DNA of 64,000 nucleotides, from positions 186,001-250,000 of the forward strand of contig CAVVFO010000002.1 of NCBI GenBank assembly GCA_963747595.1, written 5' to 3'. Position numbers and translations under genes: made by a program. The notes beneath the pieces were generated by a model. The model worked only from the letters and a program-made list of their open reading frames with translations, ran no database searches and had not been told where the DNA came from. Origin of the DNA: Oleiagrimonas sp963747595. GTDB taxonomy: Bacteria; Pseudomonadota; Gammaproteobacteria; Xanthomonadales; Rhodanobacteraceae. Shown in pieces: positions 57,059 through 64,000 of this stretch. The stretch's first letter is position 1; each line of letters opens with the position of its first letter.

Positions 57059-57985
57059 TCAGCCAACCCGGTCAGCGGGCGGAGCCGTTTCCCGGGCCGG
57101 GGTCCTCGCCCCGCTCGGCATGATCTCGGCGGCAATGATGTCTTCGCGGGGCAAACGCGCCGGCGCGAAGTCGTTCAGCGCGTCGTGCAACTGCGTGCGT
57201 GGAGTGGCTGCGGCACGGCGCGGCGTCATGCCCAGCCTGCGCAATGTGGCGGCCAGTGCGGGCCGGGGATCGGCCGGGTCCAGCGGCACGTCATCGCAGG
57301 ACTTGGACAGCTTGCGGCCGCTGGCCGTGCGTAACAGCGGCAGATGCAGATAGCGCGGGGTGGGCAGGCCCAGCAGATGTTGCAGATGAATCTGGCGCGG
57401 GGTGGACGCAAGAAGATCGCGGCCACGCACGATGTCGGAGACGCCGCTGGCGGCATCGTCGACCACGCAGGCCAGTTGGTAGGCCCAGATGCCATCGGCG
57501 CGGCGCAGCACGAAATCGCCGACCTCGTCCCGCAGATTCTGCGTTTGCCGGCCCATGAGGGCATCTTCGAACGCGATGTCGATATCCGGTACTCGCAGGC
57601 GCCAGCTCGGCGGGCGCAAATCGTCGGGTGAGCGCACACAGCGGCCGTCCTGATGCATCCCGTCATGCGCAGCCAGATCGCGCCGGCTGCACCAGCAGGG
57701 GAATGCCAGTTCCTGCTGCGTCAGGCGGTCCAGTGCCTGCTGGTAGCGGTGGCCATGCTGCGACTGGTACACGATGACGCCATCATGCGTGAGCCCGAAC
57801 GCTGCAAGCGCATCGAGGATGCCAGCGCCGGCACCGGGTACTTCACGCAATGGATCGATATCCTCCATGCGCAGCAGCCAGCGACCGCCGGCATGGCGCG
57901 CGCAGAGCCAGCCGGCGACCGCGGCCAGCAGCGAGCCGGCGTGCAGCGGTCCGGTCGGCGAGGGAGCGAAGCGTCCAACATGCAT
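57059..57985 (-). CDS. gluQ: Glutamyl-Q tRNA(Asp) synthetase
   Basis: A 308-residue truncated GluRS paralogue that attaches glutamate to queuosine-34 of tRNA-Asp. The HIGH-like motif lies in GRFAPSPTGPLHAGSLLAA, the zinc-type Cys pair in FPCWCSRRD, and the KMSKS-like motif is GRKLSKS. It lacks the anticodon-binding domain, as expected. I use ATG 57985 (MHVGRFAPSPTG) as the family start; 34 residues upstream are in frame. It is divergent from htpG, not next to dksA as in Escherichia. Confidence 0.93.
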   Translation of the reverse strand: MHVGRFAPSPTGPLHAGSLLAAVAGWLCARHAGGRWLLRMEDIDPLREVPGAGAGILDALAAFGLTHDGVIVYQSQHGHRYQQALDRLTQQELAFPCWCSRRDLAAHDGMHQDGRCVRSPDDLRPPSWRLRVPDIDIAFEDALMGRQTQNLRDEVGDFVLRRADGIWAYQLACVVDDAASGVSDIVRGRDLLASTPRQIHLQHLLGLPTPRYLHLPLLRTASGRKLSKSCDDVPLDPADPRPALAATLRRLGMTPRRAAATPRTQLHDALNDFAPARLPREDIIAAEIMPSGARTPARETAPPADRVG

Positions 57986-58010
57986 GGCCAGGATGGTGCC
58001 ACGATCGGGG

Positions 58011-58038
58011 CTTGAAAGTGGCCGCCGCGACCAAATCT
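58011..58038 (+). promoter_or_regulatory. Sigma-32-like heat-shock promoter of htpG
   Basis: CTTGAAA at 58011-58017 is a perfect RpoH -35, followed by a 13-base spacer and CCAAATCT at 58031-58038, which matches 5-6 of the 8 positions of the -10 consensus CCCCATNT. It lies 75 bases before the htpG start codon. The spacing and gene identity support heat-shock control; no experiment is implied. Confidence 0.65.
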
Positions 58039-58112
58039 CTGCGCTGTCGCATGCTCCGCGCATGCCATTCTTTCGCGATTCGATCACTCAACATTCCATG
58101 GAGACTTTTCGC

Positions 58113-59987
58113 ATGAGCGCGAATGCCGCCGAAACCCGATCATTCGAAGCCGAAGTGTCGCAGGTGCTGCACCTGGTGACGCACTCGCTGTACTCGCACA
58201 AGGACGTGTTCCTGCGCGAGCTGATCTCCAATGCCTCCGATGCCTGCGACAAGCTGCGCTTCGAGGCGATCGCCAATCCCGAACTGACCTCCGGCGACAG
58301 CGACATGCACATCGATGTCAGCTGGGACCCGGATGCGCGCACCGTCACCGTGCGCGACAACGGCATCGGCATGAGCCGCGATGAAGTCATCGGCAACCTG
58401 GGCACCATCGCCAGTTCCGGTACCAAACGGTATCTGGAATCGCTGACCGGCGACCAGCAGGCCGATGCGCGATTGATCGGCCAGTTCGGCGTGGGTTTCT
58501 ATGCCGCATTCGTGGTTGCCGACCGCGTCACCGTGCTGACCAGACGCGCCGACCTGGGCGCGGATCAGGGCGTGCGCTGGGAAAGCGAAGGCAAGGGGGA
58601 GTACCAGCTGGAAACCGTGGAGGTCCCCGAGCGCGGCACCACCGTGACGCTGCACCTGGGCAAGAGCGAGGACGAGTTCCTGAAGCGCTGGGAGCTGCGT
58701 TCGCTGATCGGCAAGTATTCCGACCATGTCGCCTTCCCCATCCGCTTGCCGAAAGAGAAAGACGGCAAGCCGGAGGAGGAGATGGAAACCGTCAATGCCG
58801 CTTCCGCCTTGTGGACACGTCAGCGCAAGGACATCAGTGACGAGGATTACCAGAGCTTCTACAAGGGCATGGGGCACGATTTCAATGACCCGCTGGCCTG
58901 GAGCCACAACCGTGTCGAGGGCAGCCAGCGCTTCACCACGCTGCTCTACATCCCGTCGCAGCCGCCGTTCGACCTGATGACCGGTGGCGGACGCGATGAA
59001 CGCAAGGGCCTGAAGCTGTACATCAAACGCGTGTTCATCATGGATGCGGCGCAGGACCTGCTTCCTTCCTATCTGCGTTTCGTGCGCGGCGTGGTGGATG
59101 CCGACGATCTGCCGCTCAACGTCAGCCGCGAGATGCTGCAGCAGAACCGGCAGGTGGACCGCATCCGCGGCGCGTGCGTCAAGCGGGTGCTGGACATGCT
59201 GGAGAAGATGGCCCGCGACGAGCCGGAAAAATACGCCACTTTCTGGAAGGCCTTCGGCAACACGCTCAAGGAAGGCATCGTCGAGGATCCGGATAACCGC
59301 GAACGCATTGCCAAGCTGCTGCGCTTTGCCTCCACCAAGGGTGAGGGCGCGGCCCAGACCGTGGCGCTGGACGATTACGTGAACCGCATGCAGGCCGGCC
59401 AGGACAGCATCTGGCTGATCAGCGCCGAGAGCTACGCCGCGGCCGCGGGCAGCCCGCAGCTGGAGGCGCTGAAAGCCAAGGACATGGAGGTGCTGCTGCT
59501 CTTCGATCGCATCGACGAATGGATGCTCAGCGCGCTCACCGAGTACGACGGAAAGACGCTGCGCAATGCCGCCAAGGGCGAGCTGCCCATGGACGAGACG
59601 CAGAAGAAGCAGCAGGAAGAAGCAGCCAAGGCGGCCGAGCCGCTGGTGGAACGCCTGAAGAAAGCCCTGGGCGAGCGCGTGGCCGACGTGCGCGTCTCCG
59701 GTCGACTGGTCGATTCACCGTCCTGTCTGGCGCTGGCCGATCATGACATGGCGCCGCATCTGGCGCGCCTGTTGCGCGAAGCCGGCCACGAGGTGCCGGA
59801 GAACAAGCCGGTGCTGGAGGTCAACCCACAGCATGCCCTGCTCAAGCGCTTCGAGACCGAGACCAACGAGGCTCGTGCTGGCGATCTTTCGCTGTTGCTG
59901 CTGGAGCAGGCCGAAGTGGCCGCCGGTGCGCCGCTGGCCGATCCGGCGGCATTCGTGCAGCGTCTGAACCGCGTCATCACCGGCTGA
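58113..59987 (+). CDS. htpG: Molecular chaperone HtpG (Hsp90)
   Basis: A 624-residue cytoplasmic Hsp90. The N-terminal ATPase (GHKL) domain shows LFLRELISNASDACDKLRF-type sequence, DNGIGMSRDEV and GQFGVGFYAAFVVADRV; the middle domain has LYIKRVFIMD and PLNVSREMLQQNRQV; the C-terminal dimerisation domain is complete. I choose ATG 58113 because GGAG lies 8 bases upstream; an in-frame ATG at 58098 would add five residues. It is divergent from gluQ, and the sequence between carries a sigma-32-like promoter. Confidence 0.95.
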   Translation: MSANAAETRSFEAEVSQVLHLVTHSLYSHKDVFLRELISNASDACDKLRFEAIANPELTSGDSDMHIDVSWDPDARTVTVRDNGIGMSRDEVIGNLGTIASSGTKRYLESLTGDQQADARLIGQFGVGFYAAFVVADRVTVLTRRADLGADQGVRWESEGKGEYQLETVEVPERGTTVTLHLGKSEDEFLKRWELRSLIGKYSDHVAFPIRLPKEKDGKPEEEMETVNAASALWTRQRKDISDEDYQSFYKGMGHDFNDPLAWSHNRVEGSQRFTTLLYIPSQPPFDLMTGGGRDERKGLKLYIKRVFIMDAAQDLLPSYLRFVRGVVDADDLPLNVSREMLQQNRQVDRIRGACVKRVLDMLEKMARDEPEKYATFWKAFGNTLKEGIVEDPDNRERIAKLLRFASTKGEGAAQTVALDDYVNRMQAGQDSIWLISAESYAAAAGSPQLEALKAKDMEVLLLFDRIDEWMLSALTEYDGKTLRNAAKGELPMDETQKKQQEEAAKAAEPLVERLKKALGERVADVRVSGRLVDSPSCLALADHDMAPHLARLLREAGHEVPENKPVLEVNPQHALLKRFETETNEARAGDLSLLLLEQAEVAAGAPLADPAAFVQRLNRVITG

Positions 59988-59999
59988 AGAAGGCCGGAA

Positions 60000-60083
60000 A
60001 CACGAGTGGAGAAGCGGGAAACGAGCCGGGTCGAACTGTTCCGCCATGCTCTCAATTCCGGCTTTCCGCTTCTCCACTCGTGT
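60000..60083. terminator. Inverted repeat between convergent htpG and pnuC
   Basis: ACACGAGTGGAGAAGCGGG (60000-60018) is the inverse of TCCGCTTCTCCACTCGTGT (60065-60083), with 18 of 19 positions matching and a 46-base loop. The right arm includes the last codons of the pnuC-like gene, and the left arm lies just after the htpG stop. A bidirectional terminator or mRNA end structure is the simplest reading, though no long T-run follows. Confidence 0.5.
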
Positions 60084-60630
60084 CTGCTTTTCGCCATGCG
60101 CGCAAGCCAAAGACGCACAGCACCACGAAGCCGGCATACAGCGCCGAGGTGATGTAGAGATCCTTGTAGACGTATTCGCCCACGTAGAACACGTCGACGA
60201 GGATCCACAGCCACCACGTCACGGCATGCCGCCGATCCTGCCACCACTGCGCGACCAGGCTGAACGCGGTCAGCGTGGAATCCAGCCACGGCAGGGTGGC
60301 ATTGGTCCAGGTCTGCATGACGTAGCCCAGCGCCAGCGCACCCATGATGCCCACCGCAACATTCAGGCAGCCGCGTGCGAACGGCAGCGGGGCGACAGTC
60401 ACGCGGCCATCGCCGCCCAGATGGTGCACCCAGCGATACCAGCCATAGACGATGAATGCGATGAACGCGCCCTGCAGCAGCGCATCGGAATACAGCCGTG
60501 CGCTGAAAAACACCCAGCCGTAGACCAGCGAGGCAGCCAAGGCCACGGGAAAGTTCAGCATGCGCCGCTGTGCGGCCAGCCAGACGCACCAGACGCTGAG
60601 CAATGCGGCGACGAGTTCTACCCAGTTCAT
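60052..60630 (-). CDS. pnuT: PnuC-family transporter, likely thiamine (PnuT)
   Basis: A 192-residue inner membrane protein with about seven helices of the PnuC (NMN transporter) family. FSLVAQWWQDRRHAVTWWLW is the conserved central motif. PnuC-like proteins import nicotinamide riboside, riboflavin or thiamine. Here the gene follows a TonB receptor whose leader holds a TPP riboswitch, which points to thiamine. It starts 13 bases after the receptor stop, so the two are one operon. Its last codons overlap an inverted repeat. Confidence 0.86.
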   Translation of the reverse strand: MNWVELVAALLSVWCVWLAAQRRMLNFPVALAASLVYGWVFFSARLYSDALLQGAFIAFIVYGWYRWVHHLGGDGRVTVAPLPFARGCLNVAVGIMGALALGYVMQTWTNATLPWLDSTLTAFSLVAQWWQDRRHAVTWWLWILVDVFYVGEYVYKDLYITSALYAGFVVLCVFGLRAWRKADTSGEAESRN

Positions 60631-60643
60631 GGCTCCGAGAACC

Positions 60644-62869
60644 CTACAGGTCGTACGTGAGGTTCAGGCGCGCCAGGCGCGGCTGACCGGGAAACACGAA
60701 CCGATCGCCGTATGCCGTGCCGGTGTCACGCCAGTAGAAGCGGTCGAACAGGTTGCTGACGCTCAGTCGCCAGGTCAGGGAGTGGCCGGCAAGATGCGTG
60801 CGCCAGCGGACCCCGGCATCGAACAGATTGTAGGCGGCGACGCGCACCGAGCCGTCCGGCAGCGCCGACTTCGGTGCACTGTAGCGCCAGCCACCCATCA
60901 CGCCGAACCGCGGTGCGAACGGCAGTCTGTAATCGAGATAGACCGAGGTGCGCAACCTGGGCATGTTGACCAGTTGCCGGCCTTCGTAGGCGGGTATGCC
61001 AGTGTTGTGGACGCGTGAGTGCAGCCAGCTGGCGCTGGCGGTCAGGTGCAGGTTGTCGCTGACCCGGCCGTTGGCCTGCAGCTCCAGTCCGGTATGTACC
61101 TCGGTACCCCGCTGCACGAAGGTGAACCCGGTCGGCGTGGCGTCGGGCATGGCGAACTGATCCGGCTGGCGGATGCGGAAAACGGATGCGGTCAGTGCGA
61201 GGCTGTCGCCCCAGTCGTACTTCACGCCGGCTTCGGCCTGGCGGGACAGCAGCGGCGGCAGGAATGCATTGCTGTTGGAGGTCCAGTACGGCGCCTGCGC
61301 GCCCAGGCTCAACCCCTTGCTCCAGGTGAGATAGGCGGTCAGATTGTCGGTGGGCAGCCACAGCAGCGCAGCCTGCGGCAGCGTCCTGCCCAGGCGGGTG
61401 TGCCGCTGCGGTGCGCCGGTATCGGCGTAAGCGCGCTCGTCCAGGCGCACGAAGCGTGCGCCTGCCACGACCTGCCAATGCGGTGTGAGATGGAGGCGAT
61501 CCAGCGCGAAGGCGGCGCGCTGCCAGCTGGTCAGGCGTCGCGCGGACGGGCCGGGCTGGTTCGGCGAGGGTGGAAAGTACGGCGGATTGTTTTCGTCGAT
61601 GTTGGCGCTGCCGACGTAGTCGTAGACCGCCACGCGCTGATCCACGGTATGGCGGAACGCGCTGACGCCCAGCGTGACCTCGTGGCGGATCGGGCCGGTC
61701 TGCAGCACGCCCCGCAGATCGGCACGCAGGGTGTCGCTGCGGCGGGTATCACCGGGACTGCGGAAATCGTAGATGTCGTAATCGCCGTTGGGGGCGAAGA
61801 AATAGCCCGGGGCCCTGCTGGCGGCGCAACTGGCGACATAGAAACAGCCGTACGCATAGGCCACGTTGTCATCGATCACCGCGCGGCTGTGGCCCAGCGC
61901 CATGTGCGCCTGCCAGCGATGGTTGAAGTGATAATCGAACTTTGCATTGCTGTTCAGTGCGTGGATGCTGGTGGGCTGTTGCCAGGGTTCGAACCCCAGC
62001 ATGCGCGTACGGTCGGGGTGCGGCGGCAATGCGGTACCGCCCAGCAGCTGGTAACCGGACGCATCGCGCTGCGCGTTGGCCTGGTATTCAGCATCCAGTT
62101 TCAAGGTGGCGGCCGGCGTGATTTTCCAGTCGGCGGCCAGCGAATAGAAGTTGCGTCGGCCGTCGGCATGCTGCACGTAGGAATGGGTGCGCTCGTAGGC
62201 GGCATTGAAACGCAGGCCGAAGGTCGGCGTCAGCCAGCCGCCGAGGTCCGTTGTGCCGTAGCGCGAGCCGTGGCTGTCGGTGCCGAGGGTGACCGTATGT
62301 ACGTCGGCCGGTCGCTTGCTGACGTAGTTGATCAGCCCCGCCGGCGCCACCACGCCGGCCTGCAGTCCGGCCAGACCCTTGAGGATTTCCACGCGCTGCT
62401 TGTTCTCCAGCGCCACCCGCTGCGCGCCGACGATGGGCAGGTTGTCCAGGCGGAAGCCGGTGGCCGGGTCCAGGATATAGCCGCGGATGGTGACATCCTG
62501 GTAGTAGCCGACCGGCGCGTAGTCGTCGCCCAGGGAGGCATCACCGTAGGCCAGTTCGCTCAGGCTGCGCGGCTGGCGATCGTCGAGTTCCGCACGGGTG
62601 ATGACGGTGATCGCGGCAGGCGTGTCCTTGATGGGCGCGAGGCCGAAGCCGCCCACCGATGCATGTTCGGCACGGTAGCCATCGGCGACGCTGCTCTGCA
62701 CGTGGACAGTCCCGAGCGGGGTGACCTGCTGCGATGCGGCCTGCGTGTCCTGCGTGTGCGGGTGCCGCTGCGTGTCGGGCGATGTCTCTGCGGCGTGCAG
62801 CGGGTTCAGCGCAGCGGCCAGAATCAGAGCGCATGGTGCAAGCAATGGAAGGTGTCGGTTAGAAGCCAT
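60644..62869 (-). CDS. TonB-dependent outer membrane receptor, likely thiamine uptake
   Basis: A 741-residue receptor with signal peptide (cleavage near PLHA), an N-terminal plug (IKDTPAAITVITRAELDDRQ ... VTIRGYILD) and a 22-strand barrel ending in LTYDL with the typical terminal aromatic pattern. The plug resembles FhuA/siderophore-type receptors, yet a TPP riboswitch precedes the gene and a PnuC-type permease follows, so thiamine or a thiamine precursor is the likely ligand. I start at ATG 62869 (MASNRHLPLLAPC). 39 upstream in-frame residues would overlap the riboswitch and are rejected. Confidence 0.88.
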   Translation of the reverse strand: MASNRHLPLLAPCALILAAALNPLHAAETSPDTQRHPHTQDTQAASQQVTPLGTVHVQSSVADGYRAEHASVGGFGLAPIKDTPAAITVITRAELDDRQPRSLSELAYGDASLGDDYAPVGYYQDVTIRGYILDPATGFRLDNLPIVGAQRVALENKQRVEILKGLAGLQAGVVAPAGLINYVSKRPADVHTVTLGTDSHGSRYGTTDLGGWLTPTFGLRFNAAYERTHSYVQHADGRRNFYSLAADWKITPAATLKLDAEYQANAQRDASGYQLLGGTALPPHPDRTRMLGFEPWQQPTSIHALNSNAKFDYHFNHRWQAHMALGHSRAVIDDNVAYAYGCFYVASCAASRAPGYFFAPNGDYDIYDFRSPGDTRRSDTLRADLRGVLQTGPIRHEVTLGVSAFRHTVDQRVAVYDYVGSANIDENNPPYFPPSPNQPGPSARRLTSWQRAAFALDRLHLTPHWQVVAGARFVRLDERAYADTGAPQRHTRLGRTLPQAALLWLPTDNLTAYLTWSKGLSLGAQAPYWTSNSNAFLPPLLSRQAEAGVKYDWGDSLALTASVFRIRQPDQFAMPDATPTGFTFVQRGTEVHTGLELQANGRVSDNLHLTASASWLHSRVHNTGIPAYEGRQLVNMPRLRTSVYLDYRLPFAPRFGVMGGWRYSAPKSALPDGSVRVAAYNLFDAGVRWRTHLAGHSLTWRLSVSNLFDRFYWRDTGTAYGDRFVFPGQPRLARLNLTYDL

Positions 62870-62949
62870 CGTCTTGTCGTCCTGTGGAATGCAGACGAAG
62901 CGACGGCGCTGCGGCGCATTCGGGGTACGAATGCGCGGCGCTGTGGCAA

Positions 62950-63030
62950 AGCTCCCTACGCCGGTGCAAACCGGATCAGGTTCCAAGGGTCTGTCTCAGC
63001 CCGGCATGTGCCGGGCACCCCCGCTTCGGT
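62950..63030 (-). promoter_or_regulatory. TPP (thiamine pyrophosphate) riboswitch
   Basis: On the minus strand the leader shows the THI-element core in order: GCGGGGGTGCCCGG, then GCCGGGCTGAGACAGACCCT, then GAACCTGATCCGGTTTGC and ACCGGCGTAGGGAGC. CUGAGA and ACCUGAUC are the pyrimidine-binding landmarks and GCGUAGGGA closes the pyrophosphate arm. It lies about 80 bases upstream of the TonB receptor start codon, so thiamine pyrophosphate should repress the receptor-pnuT operon. Confidence 0.95.
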
Positions 63031-63076
63031 GACGCGCATTCAACCACGAATCCAGCCGATTGCCAAAGCAGGCGTG

Positions 63077-64000
63077 TCAGGCGTGTTCGCGGATGGCAGC
63101 CAGCAGTGCGCGTCCCGGCGCAGTGCTGAACCAGGTGGCATGACCGCACAGGAAGGTGTTCCAGGCGACCTCGGCGTGCGCCTGCGAGCCGGTGGCACGC
63201 AGGAAATATTCCACTTCCGATACGGCGAAATCCACATGCACGCGCGGCAGAAGATCGGCCACCAGCTGCACCTGGGTGGCATCAAATGGCCGACGTTGCC
63301 GGTAGCCGTCGATCAAAGCACAGGCAACATCCGCGTGGGCAGCGTCGTGACCCTTGTCCAGCGCCAGCCATTCGATGGCGTTGCGCTCGATGGCAGTGGC
63401 CAGGTCGAACGTGGCGCAGGTGGGCGAGGCCAGTCCGAAATCCAGCACGGCGGTCACTTCGGCATGCATCCCGGGTTCGCTCCAGAACAGGTTGGACAGG
63501 TGCCAGTCGTTATGGGTCCACAAACGCGGTTGGCGCTCGATGGCGGCGGCAAGGGCGGGCAACGGATCCAGCGCTGCGGTCAGTTCGCGCCGCCAGTCGC
63601 GCCGGAGCAACCAGTCGTGCAGTGCCGGTCGCCGGGGGAGTTGCCGTGCCAGGGCATCGGCGGTGTCGTCTGCCGTGGCCAGCTCCGCACGTGTGACCAG
63701 CATGTGGGTACTGCGTTGCGGGGCGTCGTAGCCGGCCGCGGCACGATGCACATCGCCCAGCGCGCGCCCGGCCGCCTGGGCATGAGCGGTGTGTTGCGGC
63801 GGCGTCCATGACATCGCGTCGCGATACAAGTCCTTGCCGAGAGCCGGCGCATGGACTTCATAAACCCAGTCCCCACGCACATGCGCACTGCTGCCGGCGT
63901 CGTCGTCGCAGATCTCCGGTACCGGGCAGCCAGCGCGTTGCAGATGCCGCATGAAGGCATGCTCTTCGCGCAGCGTCTGCGGTGTACGCACACTCAGATG
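63077..64000 (-). CDS. APH-fold phosphotransferase, N-terminus beyond the window
   Basis: At least 308 residues of an aminoglycoside phosphotransferase/choline-kinase-like enzyme, cut at its N-terminus by the window edge; the frame stays open to base 64000. The catalytic loop is WTHNDWHLSNLFW (HxDxxxxN) and the metal-binding Asp is in AVLDFGLASP. It resembles RdoA/thiamine kinase-type small-molecule kinases. It sits directly upstream of the TPP-regulated thiamine uptake operon on the same strand, so thiamine kinase is an attractive guess. However the riboswitch lies after this gene, so co-regulation is not shown. Confidence 0.8.
   Translation of the reverse strand, partial: HLSVRTPQTLREEHAFMRHLQRAGCPVPEICDDDAGSSAHVRGDWVYEVHAPALGKDLYRDAMSWTPPQHTAHAQAAGRALGDVHRAAAGYDAPQRSTHMLVTRAELATADDTADALARQLPRRPALHDWLLRRDWRRELTAALDPLPALAAAIERQPRLWTHNDWHLSNLFWSEPGMHAEVTAVLDFGLASPTCATFDLATAIERNAIEWLALDKGHDAAHADVACALIDGYRQRRPFDATQVQLVADLLPRVHVDFAVSEVEYFLRATGSQAHAEVAWNTFLCGHATWFSTAPGRALLAAIREHA

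Noticed and set aside
61019..63811. 930-residue plus-strand frame across the TonB receptor, the riboswitch and the kinase
   Set aside because: It runs through three well-supported minus-strand features, including a structured RNA, so it is a shadow.

Overview
The window is high-GC, densely packed bacterial chromosome. The gene set (PhaR, Liu leucine-degradation enzymes, WrbA, ZntB, GluQRS, HtpG, TonB receptors, GH3 glucosidase, glucosylglycerol-phosphate phosphatase) fits a gammaproteobacterium of the Xanthomonadales/Lysobacterales, most like Rhodanobacteraceae. That assignment is inference from gene content; no rRNA or tRNA gene was found to anchor it.

Bases 1-8900 hold one tightly overlapped operon that looks like a complete alcohol-to-oxygen respiratory chain. 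It contains the end of a GlcG/HbpS-like protein, a PQQ alcohol dehydrogenase with the lanthanide-type extra Asp, a XoxJ-like binding protein, a XoxG-like cytochrome c, caa3-type oxidase subunits II, I and III, a small membrane protein, and a CtaG assembly factor running into a lipoprotein-like cytochrome c. Subunit I is unusual: by eye-alignment the D-channel Glu is Trp and the K-channel Lys is Ser.

Bases 8900-31000 are a mosaic of single genes and short operons: an MFS carrier, a Na+/H+ antiporter, two formaldehyde-dehydrogenase-like zinc MDR enzymes, a penicillin-acylase-type hydrolase, a GH3 beta-glucosidase, an SDR, a 288-bp IS5-type MITE with nested hairpins, an Fpg/Nei glycosylase, M61 and M14 metallopeptidases, and an XRE regulator/membrane protein pair. 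Bases 31000-48000 continue with an aldo/keto reductase, a HAD hydrolase, a thioesterase, a Tat-exported DUF4185-like protein, an isochorismatase-MFS pair, exported methyltransferase and cysteine-rich proteins, an StpA-like phosphatase with an MFS partner, a PlsC/alanine-racemase-fold fusion and an arylsulfotransferase-like protein.

Bases 47000-64000 hold stress and metabolic genes: a YqaE/Pmp3 peptide, WrbA, a BrkB-family protein, ZntB, part of the leucine catabolic pathway (methylglutaconyl-CoA hydratase, MCC biotin subunit, HMG-CoA lyase) below phaR, and gluQRS divergent from htpG, which has a sigma-32-like promoter. The window closes with a thiamine uptake unit: a TPP riboswitch, a TonB-dependent receptor and a PnuC-type transporter, next to an APH-fold kinase.

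Four sites (cytochrome c after ctaG, a DUF1211 protein, and two in a TonB-like gene) look like one-base deletions in short homopolymer runs. They could be sequencing errors or real decay, and matter to anyone using these gene models.
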